Shown one piece after another: positions 8,718 to 16,259 of a stretch of DNA of 26,745 bases. The DNA comes from JBDNBY01 sp039767595 (GTDB lineage: Bacteria > Pseudomonadota > Alphaproteobacteria > Rhodobacterales > Rhodobacteraceae): the NCBI GenBank assembly GCA_039767595.1, contig JBDNBY010000064.1:1-26745 (forward strand). Direction: 5' to 3'. A program made the position numbers and the translations under genes. Within the stretch, counting starts at the first letter, position 1. Each line of letters starts with the position of its first letter. Below the pieces are notes generated by a model, which saw only the letters and a program-made list of their open reading frames with translations, had not been told where the DNA came from and did no database searches.

Positions 8718-10505
8718 TTAAATCGCCTGTGTTACTTTTGCCAGCCATTTGCGCGCTTTTGGCGAAACACGGCCATTATACCGCGTCCAACACGCGCTAT
8801 GATAGTCATTGAGCCACATGCGTTCCGTTTTGCTGAGGATACCTGAGGCAATTGGGCCGGTGTCTATGGGAACATAGGTGAGAGTGTCAAAGCTGAGGAA
8901 TGTCGGGCCGCTGTGCTTGGCAAATTCATGAGGTTGCACGAGAATCAAATTCTCAATCCGAATCCCAAAGGCGCCATCGCGATAATACCCTGGCTCGTTT
9001 GACAAAATCATGCCGGGTTCAAAGGCGATGCTGGAATGCTTTGAAATGCGCTGCGGCCCCTCATGAACACTTAGATACGCGCCAACGCCGTGGCCCGTGC
9101 CATGGCCGTAGTCGTGACCTTGGGACCAAAGGCTTGCGCGGGCAAAGGCATCGATGTCGCGGCCGGTCGTCCCTTGTGGAAAGCGGAGCATCGACACGCG
9201 GATCATCCCTTGGAGGACGCGGGTATATAGCTCTTGCATCTCTGGTGTGACCGGTCCAAGCGCCACAGTGCGCGTGATATCAGTTGTGCCTTCGATATAT
9301 TGGCCACCACTGTCGATGAGCAAAAACTCGCCCTTTTTGAGCGCACGGTTGCTATGCTGTGTGACGCGGTAATGGACAATCGCCGCATTGGGCCCAGAGC
9401 CCGAGATTGTGTCAAAGGAAATGTCTTGTAATTTCCCAGTGGCGCGCCGCGCATTCTCAAGCTGGCGCACAACGTCTATTTCAGTCAGCTGTGTGGGGTC
9501 TTGCTGTGCGAATTGCGCCAAAAACTCGATCATCGCGCAGGCGTCAATATTATGTGCGGTTTTCGTCGCGCTGATTTCTGCGGGTGATTTGCAGGCCTTT
9601 TCAAGCGTAATGAAATCGGTGCCGTGATCAATTTGCGCCCCGCCCGCGCGCAAGAGAATCTCGACTTGATTGGGTGTGATCGATGGGTCGAGCCGCATGG
9701 TGCCCGTCAGCGCCTTGAGATGCGCCTCAACGCGATCGAGTGGCACGATACGCACGTCAGGGTCGAGGGGGACATCAGTCAATTTGTGAGGATCGACAAT
9801 CAAATCGGCGCTGCCATCGCTATACACGATGGCATAGCTATGAAAGATCGGCACACGCGGAATATCATTGCCGCGCAGATTAAACAGCCATGCCACATTA
9901 TCGCACAGGGGCACAAAGAGCGCATCAAGGCCTGATTTCCCTAATTTGCGCGCAAGGGCCGCGCGTTTGTCGGCACTGCTGACACCGGCCAAAGCGCTCG
10001 GGTAGGGGCGCACGGGGGCTTGGGGCGCTGCGGGGCGATCGGGCCAAATCTTGTGAACGAGATTATCCGCCTCAAGGAGGCGAATGCGCTGCGGTTCGAA
10101 TTCATTGCGCCATGCGTGCACTTCTTTGACAGTGTGCAGCCATGGGTCATAGGCCACGCGGGCTGGGCGCGGCAAAGTTTCAAGCAGATGCGGCACAAGG
10201 CGCTGTTCTGGCCAATCCATGGGGGTGAAACTGTCACAGACCTGTTGTTTGACTTGCACGCGGTAGCGGCTGTCGACAAATATGGCGGCTTGGTCATGCT
10301 GCACGACGCAAAAGCCCGCCGATCCCGTAAAGCCGGTTAACCAAGAGAGGCATTCATCCGCAGGGGCGATATATTCCCCTTGGAACCGATCCGTGCGCGG
10401 CACGATATACGCATCAATCCCATTGTCGCGCATAACACTGCGCAGACGGGCAAGGCGATCGGGGCCTTGGCTTGGGTCGGCGCTGGTGTCAAAGGATTGA
10501 AACAT
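8718..10505 (-). CDS. Xaa-Pro aminopeptidase (M24B family)
   Basis: Metallopeptidase removing an N-terminal residue that precedes proline; probably cytoplasmic since no signal peptide is present. The 595-residue length fits the long, three-domain form: two creatinase-like N-terminal domains (about 15-145 and 165-305) and a pita-bread catalytic domain (about 315-535), followed by a C-terminal extension ending with YNGRVSPKARKWL. The five dinuclear metal ligands are all present: D398 in LLIDSGGQY, D409 in TTDITRTV, H472 in GHGTGHGVGAYLSVHEGP, E504 in SNEPGYY and E518 in IRIENL. ATG 10505 starts three bases after the cobT stop, implying translational coupling. The neighbour cobT belongs to cobalamin synthesis, but no functional link is evident. 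Confidence 0.95.
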   Translation of the reverse strand: MFQSFDTSADPSQGPDRLARLRSVMRDNGIDAYIVPRTDRFQGEYIAPADECLSWLTGFTGSAGFCVVQHDQAAIFVDSRYRVQVKQQVCDSFTPMDWPEQRLVPHLLETLPRPARVAYDPWLHTVKEVHAWRNEFEPQRIRLLEADNLVHKIWPDRPAAPQAPVRPYPSALAGVSSADKRAALARKLGKSGLDALFVPLCDNVAWLFNLRGNDIPRVPIFHSYAIVYSDGSADLIVDPHKLTDVPLDPDVRIVPLDRVEAHLKALTGTMRLDPSITPNQVEILLRAGGAQIDHGTDFITLEKACKSPAEISATKTAHNIDACAMIEFLAQFAQQDPTQLTEIDVVRQLENARRATGKLQDISFDTISGSGPNAAIVHYRVTQHSNRALKKGEFLLIDSGGQYIEGTTDITRTVALGPVTPEMQELYTRVLQGMIRVSMLRFPQGTTGRDIDAFARASLWSQGHDYGHGTGHGVGAYLSVHEGPQRISKHSSIAFEPGMILSNEPGYYRDGAFGIRIENLILVQPHEFAKHSGPTFLSFDTLTYVPIDTGPIASGILSKTERMWLNDYHSACWTRYNGRVSPKARKWLAKVTQAI

Positions 10506-10508
10506 GCC

Positions 10509-12377
10509 TTACCGCCCTAATGCGCGTTTGCGTCCGCGCGGATCTGTGTCAAAGAGCGCGGCCAATTGTTCGGTGATGGCTCCGGCGAGTTGATCGGCAT
10601 CTGTAATCGTGACCGCACGGTCATAGTAGCGCGTGACATCATGGCCAATCCCGATGGCGCACAGCTCGACGGCTTTGCGCCGTTCGATGAGATCAATCAC
10701 ATCGCGCAGATGCTTCTCAAGGTAATTGGCGGGGTTCACGGACAAAGTGCTATCATCCACAGGGGCGCCATCTGAAATAACCATGAGGATTTTGCGTGCC
10801 TCTTGGCGGCGGCCCAATCGGGTATGGGCCCATTCCAAGGCCTCGCCATCGATGTTTTCTTTGAGAAGCCCTTCTTTCATCATCAGCCCTAGATTGTCGC
10901 GGGCGCGGCGCCACGGGGCATCTGCTGATTTATAAATGATGTGCCGCAAGTCATTGAGGCGGCCCGGTGTCGTCGGGCGGCCCGCGGCAAGCCAATCCTC
11001 GCGAGATTTGCCGCCCTTCCACGCCGATGTGGTAAAGCCGAGCAGCTCGACTTTGACATTGCACCGCTCTAGCGTGCGGGCTAGAACATCGGCGCAAATC
11101 GCAGCAATCGAGATCGGGCGCCCGCGCATCGAGCCAGAGTTATCAATCAACAGCGTCACAACGGTATCGCGGAATTCCGTGTCCCGTTCGATTTTAAACG
11201 AAAGGGGCGTGGTCGGATTGGCGACAACGCGGGCAAGACGGCCAGCATCGAGATAGCCCTCTTCGAGGTCAAATTCCCACGACCGGTTTTGCTGCGCTTG
11301 CAGACGGCGTTGTAGTTTGTTGGCCAATCGGCTGACCGCCCCTTTGAGGGGATCAAGCTGTTGATCTAAATAGGCGCGCAGTCGTTCCAGTTCGGCCGGT
11401 TCCGCCAAATCGGTGGCATCAACGACTTCGTCATACTGCGTGTTAAAGGCAACATAACCTGGATCAGCCTCGCTCAGGGGCGGCGGCGCAGGTGGCTCGA
11501 GAGGGGCGTCGGATTGCGGCGCGTCCATCTCTTGGTACTCGTCGTCTTGCTCGTCGCTGGCATCGCTTTGAACTTGGGCTTGTTGCTGATCTTGTTGCTG
11601 CTCTTGGGTTTGCTCGGCAGAGCTATCTTGATCATCCTCGCCATCGCTATCTTCGCCGGCGCTCTCTGGGCTGTCGTCTTCTTGGGCGTCGTCTTGGCCG
11701 TCGTCCTCGGGGGTGTCATCCTCGCTATCGGGATCCTCGCCGAGCTGATCGCCATAGCCCATGTCCGTGATCACGTCGCGGGTCAATTTGGCAAAGCGAG
11801 TGGGATCGTCAATCGTGTCGATTAAGGCCCTGAGGCTATCTGAGGATTTTGATTCGAGATCCTCTTTCCACAAGTTGAGTACGTTATCCGCCCCTTGCGG
11901 CATTGGCCGTCCGGTGGCCTGCGTGCGAAGGTAATCGGCGATGGCGGCTGGGAGATGGGCCTCGTCCTTGGTGGTGAGGGTTTGATATCCTTTTTGCGCG
12001 GCGTGATGTTCGAGAACGACATCCATATTGCTCGCCGAGCCTGGCATCGCGCGGGCGCCCAGTGCCTCGGCCCGTGCATCATTGAGCGCGCTATAGATCG
12101 CATCGGCCTGCCCCCCTGTGGGGCGGTAGCGGTTGAAACTCTCAGCATCTTGGTATTTGCGGCGATGGGCCAGAGTGTCGCCCGTGCCACGCGCCAAAAG
12201 CACCTCTTCGCGGCGCATGTGGCGCGAGATCGCCGGCAGACGCATCGCATCGCCGCTAACCCCTGCAGGATCGGTGGTATAGCTCACCGATAGCTCCTCG
12301 GCACCCGAGAGAACTTTGGTCGTTTCTGCCAACGCCCGTTTGAACGGATCTGCAGGGTTATCCTTTGCTTTGCTCAT
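10509..12377 (-). CDS. cobT: Cobaltochelatase subunit CobT
   Basis: Subunit of the aerobic, ATP-dependent cobaltochelatase (CobN-CobS-CobT) that inserts cobalt into hydrogenobyrinic acid diamide for vitamin B12. The product has 622 residues from ATG 12377; a GTG directly upstream would add one residue. The N-terminal half is helical. Residues about 212-290 form a very acidic Asp/Glu/Gln/Ser-rich linker typical of CobT. The C-terminal third is a von Willebrand factor A domain with the MIDAS motif LLIDNSGSMRG (DxSxS about 412-416) and VISDGAPVDDSTL further on. It follows cobS by 14 bases and is followed by the aminopeptidase gene after three, so the genes look co-transcribed. CobN is not in the window. 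Confidence 0.96.
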   Translation of the reverse strand: MSKAKDNPADPFKRALAETTKVLSGAEELSVSYTTDPAGVSGDAMRLPAISRHMRREEVLLARGTGDTLAHRRKYQDAESFNRYRPTGGQADAIYSALNDARAEALGARAMPGSASNMDVVLEHHAAQKGYQTLTTKDEAHLPAAIADYLRTQATGRPMPQGADNVLNLWKEDLESKSSDSLRALIDTIDDPTRFAKLTRDVITDMGYGDQLGEDPDSEDDTPEDDGQDDAQEDDSPESAGEDSDGEDDQDSSAEQTQEQQQDQQQAQVQSDASDEQDDEYQEMDAPQSDAPLEPPAPPPLSEADPGYVAFNTQYDEVVDATDLAEPAELERLRAYLDQQLDPLKGAVSRLANKLQRRLQAQQNRSWEFDLEEGYLDAGRLARVVANPTTPLSFKIERDTEFRDTVVTLLIDNSGSMRGRPISIAAICADVLARTLERCNVKVELLGFTTSAWKGGKSREDWLAAGRPTTPGRLNDLRHIIYKSADAPWRRARDNLGLMMKEGLLKENIDGEALEWAHTRLGRRQEARKILMVISDGAPVDDSTLSVNPANYLEKHLRDVIDLIERRKAVELCAIGIGHDVTRYYDRAVTITDADQLAGAITEQLAALFDTDPRGRKRALGR

Positions 12378-12391
12378 CACGCGCTGCCTTG

Positions 12392-13378
12392 TTATGCCAA
12401 GGCCAAGGCCGCCGCGCTTTCAGGAAGCTCTTCATCAAAGAGGCGTTGATAGAATTCGGCGACTGTCTTGCGCTCGAGCTCATCGCATTTATTGAGGAAG
12501 GTCAAACGGAAGGCATAGCCGACATTGCGGAAAATCTCTGCGTTTTGCGCCCATGTGATCACAGTGCGCGGGCTCATGACGGTCGATAGATCGCCGGCCA
12601 TAAACGCCTTGCGGGTCATATCGGCGACGGTGACCATTTGCTTGACCTGTTGGCGGCCTTTTTCTGTGTTGTAATGGGGGCATTTGGCCAAAATGATCGC
12701 CGTTTCGGCGTCAATTGACAAATAGTTCAACGTCGCGACCAATGACCAGCGGTCCATTTGCGCTTGGTTGATTTGCTGTGTGCCGTGATACAGACCCGTG
12801 GTGTCGCCCAAACCAATTGTGTTGGCTGTTGCAAAAAGGCGGAAATACGGGTTTGGCGTGATCACTTGGTTTTGATCCATCAACGTCAGTTTGCCGTCAT
12901 GCTCAAGCACGCGCTGGATCACAAACATCACGTCGGCGCGGCCGGCATCGTATTCATCAAAGACAATCGCAACAGGATTGCGCAGCGCCCAAGGCAAGAT
13001 ACCTTCATTAAATTCAGTGACTTGCTTACCATCTTTGAGTTTGATGGCATCTTTGCCGATCAAATCGATCCGGCTGATGTGACTGTCTAAGTTGACCCGC
13101 ACTGAGGGCCAGTTCAAACGTGCCGCCACTTGTTCGATATGCGTTGATTTTCCTGTGCCGTGATAGCCTTGGATCATCACGCGGCGATTGTGTGTGAACC
13201 CTGCCAAAATGGCCAAAGTGGTGTCTGGATCGAATTTATACGTCGGGTCCACATCGGGCACGCGATCTGTTTTCTCGGAAAACCCATGTACGATCATATC
13301 CGTATCAATCCCAAAGACATCCCGCACAGAGACTTGTTGATCGGGTTTGCTGGGCATTTGCGGCGCGTCTTGGGTCAT
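12392..13378 (-). CDS. cobS: Cobaltochelatase subunit CobS (AAA+ ATPase)
   Basis: MoxR-like AAA+ ATPase that forms a ring with CobT and powers cobalt insertion by CobN in aerobic cobalamin synthesis. The 328-residue length matches the family. Walker A GYHGTGKST begins at residue 71 and Walker B VAIVFDEYDAG at about 136; sensor-region LFATANTIGLGD and the conserved MSPRTVITWAQNAEIF follow. The ATG start at 13378 is preceded by AGGATCC, an acceptable ribosome site. It is the first gene of the minus-strand series with cobT 14 bases downstream. The 152 bases upstream separate it from a divergently oriented sigma-like gene and should hold its promoter, though no convincing box was found. Confidence 0.97.
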   Translation of the reverse strand: MTQDAPQMPSKPDQQVSVRDVFGIDTDMIVHGFSEKTDRVPDVDPTYKFDPDTTLAILAGFTHNRRVMIQGYHGTGKSTHIEQVAARLNWPSVRVNLDSHISRIDLIGKDAIKLKDGKQVTEFNEGILPWALRNPVAIVFDEYDAGRADVMFVIQRVLEHDGKLTLMDQNQVITPNPYFRLFATANTIGLGDTTGLYHGTQQINQAQMDRWSLVATLNYLSIDAETAIILAKCPHYNTEKGRQQVKQMVTVADMTRKAFMAGDLSTVMSPRTVITWAQNAEIFRNVGYAFRLTFLNKCDELERKTVAEFYQRLFDEELPESAAALALA

Positions 13379-13530
13379 TCGCAGGATCCTAAATCATTGT
13401 TCATTCATATTGGCCGGAACATAACACGTCTACGTCCGAGGAAAAGGGGGCAGGGCAGTTTGTGTGTGGTTTCTTGATAAATTCTTTCTTCCGCCTTTTA
13501 TTCGTCTAAGTTTGATCTTAGCTCAGGGGC

Positions 13531-14856
13531 ATGTTTGACTCAGATCAACTCATCTCGGTACTCTCGCAAGCTGCGATTGCCACAGGCTCTGTGCGCGACG
13601 AGGCGCAGCGTGCTTTGTTTACGCTGAGCGCACCAAAGATCTATGGCATTTGCCTTGGCGTATTGCGCGATGAGGCGCGGGCGGCCACCTGTTTAAGTGA
13701 TATCTTCACCACTTTATTCCAAGATATCGATGATTTGGCCCAAGCGTCCGAACCCGTCACAGGGGTGTTTACCGTCGTGTGTGAGCAATTGGCCTCTCAT
13801 GCGCTGGGTCATGTTGAGGCGCCTTTATATGGCTATGTCTGGGATGATGTCGCCACAGATCCGCAGGCCCTGACCTATTGTCTGTTTGAGGCGGGCTTTG
13901 TTTACGGCCAATCCTATGAGGAGATCGCGGCCACGCTAAAGTGCGATCCAAACGCGCTGCAGTCGATGATGCGGCAAGCGATTTCAGCATGTTATGAAGC
14001 CGATGGCGCGCCGCTCGAAATTGAATTTATCGAGGCGGCTGAGTTTTCATCAGGTTTGATGAATATCGATAAAGTAGATGATTTCATCGATGCTATGGGG
14101 CGCTCGGCTGTTATCCAAGATCACGTGCGATTGTGGTCGGCGGATTTTGTGACATTGCTCGAACCATTTGAGCGTCACACCGTCCCAGATGCACTCAAAG
14201 CCGATATTCTGGCGCCACTCTCTGGGCAGGCTGCTCGTGTTGAGACATCAGATCCCCAACTCAACGACATAGATGAGGGTGCAGACGCGGAAGCCGAGCT
14301 GCCCTATGATGATTTGCCGAAAAGCGCGCCCCTGAGCCGCAGCATATCCGACGACCAGCTGACCCCGCCCAAAAAACGGCGCGGTGTGGTGATCTTTCTC
14401 ATCATTGGAGTTGCCCTGATCTTGAGCTCGCTGGCGATGCTCGTCTTTGCTCCGCAGCTTCAGCGGTGGGCCGAGAGGCTCTTTGGAGCGCCGGTCGAAG
14501 AGCAAATCGTTGATGATGGACGCTATTTCTATTTTGCAGCAAAGTCGGGTGATGTGCAGTGGCGCGGCAGCCTGTCTGCGGATGGCAGGGCGCTGCAACT
14601 GACGCCGGTTTCGCCACCTGTGGCTGTTGCGGCGCCTCTGGATCTTTGGATGAGCTTTGGCCAAAATGCGCCAGTGCGCATTGTTGAAACTATTACTGCG
14701 GGACAGATTGTGCGTTTGCCGCCCGAGTTGGGCGCCCAATTGCCCTTTGCGATCCTCGTTTTGGCGCCCCCCTTCGCAGGGGCAGAGTCTCAGCCTGATG
14801 TCTCTCAGGCGCTCTATGCCGCTTTGGTCGATGACGCGCTTTACGCGTCGGACTAG
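13531..14856 (+). CDS. Fused ECF sigma-like / RskA-type anti-sigma membrane protein
   Basis: One uninterrupted 441-residue frame reads like an ECF sigma factor joined to its anti-sigma factor. Residues 28-68 (ALFTLSAPKIYGICLGVLRD, then ATCLSDIFTTLF) match sigma region 2; about 75-92 matches the rest of that domain weakly. GQSYEEIAATLKCDPNALQ (126-144) with MRQAISAC matches region 4, including the turn normally written SYEEIA. AAEFSSGLMN (169-178) to LWSADFVTLLEP looks like the start of a Rhodobacteraceae-type anti-sigma cytoplasmic domain. KKRR (281-284) then a hydrophobic helix (about 285-307) gives an N-inside membrane anchor. Residues 330-430, with LQLTPVSPP, LDLWMSFG, VRLPP and a SQALYAA end, match the RskA extracytoplasmic domain. 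DNA-contact residues of region 2 seem degenerate. It lies between cobS and the J-domain gene, on the opposite strand. Fusion is an inference from visible pattern, no search run; the signal and target promoters are unknown. Confidence 0.72.
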   Translation: MFDSDQLISVLSQAAIATGSVRDEAQRALFTLSAPKIYGICLGVLRDEARAATCLSDIFTTLFQDIDDLAQASEPVTGVFTVVCEQLASHALGHVEAPLYGYVWDDVATDPQALTYCLFEAGFVYGQSYEEIAATLKCDPNALQSMMRQAISACYEADGAPLEIEFIEAAEFSSGLMNIDKVDDFIDAMGRSAVIQDHVRLWSADFVTLLEPFERHTVPDALKADILAPLSGQAARVETSDPQLNDIDEGADAEAELPYDDLPKSAPLSRSISDDQLTPPKKRRGVVIFLIIGVALILSSLAMLVFAPQLQRWAERLFGAPVEEQIVDDGRYFYFAAKSGDVQWRGSLSADGRALQLTPVSPPVAVAAPLDLWMSFGQNAPVRIVETITAGQIVRLPPELGAQLPFAILVLAPPFAGAESQPDVSQALYAALVDDALYASD

Positions 14857-14875
14857 ATCCTCGGCCGCGTGCGTT

Positions 14876-15505
14876 TTATTTGAAATTCCGGCTTTCTTTA
14901 AGCTGATCCCACGCCCACATCACTTGTTGCAATTGCTCTTCTTGGCTGCGATCGCCCCCGTTCATGTCGGGGTGTAGAATTTTGATCAGCGCTTTGTAAG
15001 CCGCGCGGACTTCCTTTTTGGATGAGCTATCTGCAATATCAAGGATTTCAATGGCTTTGCGCTCACTCGCCGGCAGGCGCCGAGAGCTGACATGCCCTTC
15101 GCCACGACCTGGATTGCGTGTCGCATTATCGCCCAAGACTTGGTGCGGATCCTCGATGCCCAAACGCGCCCAGGCCTTAGCCTCGGGATCGCGGAAGCTT
15201 TTGGTCGTGCGGTTCCAAACTTTATCTTGAGAGCGCTCTGCCTCCATCTCTGCTTCGGTTTTGCCCTCAAAGAAGTTCCACTTGAGGTTATATTCGCGCA
15301 CGTGATCTTTGCAAAACCAAAAGAAATCATCGAGGATATCCGGCGCTTTGGGCGCGCGGAATTTTCCGGCCTCGACACAGCCGTCATGATCGCATTTGCG
15401 CTGCGATGTTTCTTGCTCGCCGCTCATGCCGCGACGGCCCTTGGTTTTCTTCTTCTTCGCGGAAGAGATTGAAATATCAAATCCAAACGGGTCTGGCTTG
15501 CTCAT
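14876..15505 (-). CDS. J-domain (DnaJ-like) protein with N-terminal Cys motif
   Basis: A 209-residue J-domain protein, expected to stimulate an Hsp70 (DnaK-type) ATPase. The J domain is C-terminal: about 149-205, with AIEILDIADSSSKKEVRAAY, the invariant HPD at 178-180 and a final WDQL. This is not a canonical DnaJ, which has the J domain at the N-terminus. The N-terminal half has C38, C43, C65 and H68 (CDHDGC and FCKDH), a possible metal site, plus a Lys-rich stretch at 17-25. ATG start at 15505; its stop is 19 bases from the sigma-like gene's stop. From memory, this type of gene sits beside bolA and cobS in many Rhodobacterales. Client unknown. Confidence 0.88.
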   Translation of the reverse strand: MSKPDPFGFDISISSAKKKKTKGRRGMSGEQETSQRKCDHDGCVEAGKFRAPKAPDILDDFFWFCKDHVREYNLKWNFFEGKTEAEMEAERSQDKVWNRTTKSFRDPEAKAWARLGIEDPHQVLGDNATRNPGRGEGHVSSRRLPASERKAIEILDIADSSSKKEVRAAYKALIKILHPDMNGGDRSQEEQLQQVMWAWDQLKESRNFK

Positions 15506-15579
15506 CGTTTTTCCCTATGCGACTCTGGCGACTTACTCTAAGCTCTGGGGCAGGAATTGAAAGAGGGAATTGACCAAAG

Positions 15580-15831
15580 ATGACCCGAAAAGAGCAGATT
15601 GAAGCGAAACTTCACGAAAGTTTTACGTGCAGCCTATTGGATATCGAAGATCAAAGCGCTCAGCACCACGGGCATGGGGGCTATGACGCGCAAGGCAGTC
15701 ATTTCAAAATCACCCTGCGTGCCCCAGAGCTCGAAGGCCTCTCGCGGATCGCTCGGCATCGCAGTGTCTTTGCCGCCTTGGGCAAAGATCTGACTACGGA
15801 AATTCATTCGATCAGTTTGGCTTTTCCGTAA
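15580..15831 (+). CDS. BolA family protein
   Basis: Small (83-residue) BolA-type protein; relatives bind monothiol glutaredoxins and take part in iron-sulfur cluster handling and iron or stress signalling in the cytoplasm. The family pattern is clear: an N-terminal helix ending LLDIEDQSAQHHGHGGY, GSHFKITLRAPELEG, and the helix SRIARHRSVFAALGKDL with the conserved R-H-R, ending in HSISLAFP. The helix-turn-helix-like class II KH fold fits the length. It is divergent from the J-domain gene (74-base gap), and its last 20 bases overlap the 3' end of the opposing DUF4177-like gene. Confidence 0.93.
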   Translation: MTRKEQIEAKLHESFTCSLLDIEDQSAQHHGHGGYDAQGSHFKITLRAPELEGLSRIARHRSVFAALGKDLTTEIHSISLAFP

Positions 15832-16231
15832 TTTCGAGCGGTAAATTATGCAGGCGTCTTTCGCGGCGGCGCATCATCTTTTTGATCGCTGACGGGATTT
15901 GATCCAAGTCCAGCACATCTACCAAGCTAATATCTTCATGGCTCAGGTCAATTCGGCTCTGAGGCCGGTGCGTTTGGCGTATATGTGGAGCGGTGGCTGG
16001 TTGGGATTTGCTGCGCTTAAACAGCATCATGGTTGCTGTCCGCTCTACATTGGCCCGCAAAACGCGGCGCTCAATGACGGGCACGTCGCGAAATTCGACG
16101 AAGTCCCATCCGTCATGGATCATTTTGTTCATTTTTTCTTCGATCGCAACGCCAAAGGCTTCGTGCAATCCGCGACGGCCCTTTTGGGGCCGCCCTCGTG
16201 TTGGCACTGCCGTTAATTTATACTCGTAAAT
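15812..16231 (-). CDS. DUF4177-like protein, probable ATT start
   Basis: A protein of about 139 residues with a pattern I recognise in Rhodobacterales DUF4177-like proteins: an N-terminal YEYKLTAVPTRGR, a helix FGVAIEEKMNKMIHDGWDFVEF, IERRVL and a strand ending MMLFKRSK. A more polar, basic tail (about residues 75-139) follows. A GTG at 16207 gives 131 residues but cuts off YEYK, which belongs to the conserved domain. In the same frame the only upstream choice before a TGA is ATT at 16229-16231, preceded by AAGGGGTGA, an excellent ribosome site that would serve no other visible start. ATT initiation is rare but known (infC, pcnB in E. coli). It is 28 bases after gatB and may share its transcript. 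Function unknown. Confidence 0.68.
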   Translation of the reverse strand: MYEYKLTAVPTRGRPQKGRRGLHEAFGVAIEEKMNKMIHDGWDFVEFRDVPVIERRVLRANVERTATMMLFKRSKSQPATAPHIRQTHRPQSRIDLSHEDISLVDVLDLDQIPSAIKKMMRRRERRLHNLPLEITEKPN

Positions 16232-16234
16232 CTC

Positions 16235-16243
16235 TCACCCCTT
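16235..16243 (-). promoter_or_regulatory. Ribosome binding site that decides an ATT start
   Basis: Minus-strand AAGGGGTGA lies three bases before ATT (16229-16231) of the DUF4177-like gene. It is close to the full Shine-Dalgarno consensus, and no ATG, GTG or TTG in that frame lies within its reach. The nearest GTG in another frame overlaps it and meets a stop within seven codons. Confidence 0.5.
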
Positions 16244-16259
16244 AAATGAGACGAAACAA

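Noticed and set aside
11492..11825. Very hydrophobic plus-strand frames (Leu/Val/Ile-rich) that resemble membrane proteins
   Set aside because: They are antisense to the acidic Asp/Glu/Gln-rich linker of CobT: GAC/GAG/CAG codons read backwards give Val, Leu and Leu codons. No separate ribosome site or family pattern.
13416..13436. GGAAC followed by CGTC upstream of the sigma-like gene, as an autoregulated ECF promoter
   Set aside because: The spacing between GGAAC and either CGTC (6 or 12 bases) is too short for the usual 16-17 of ECF promoters.
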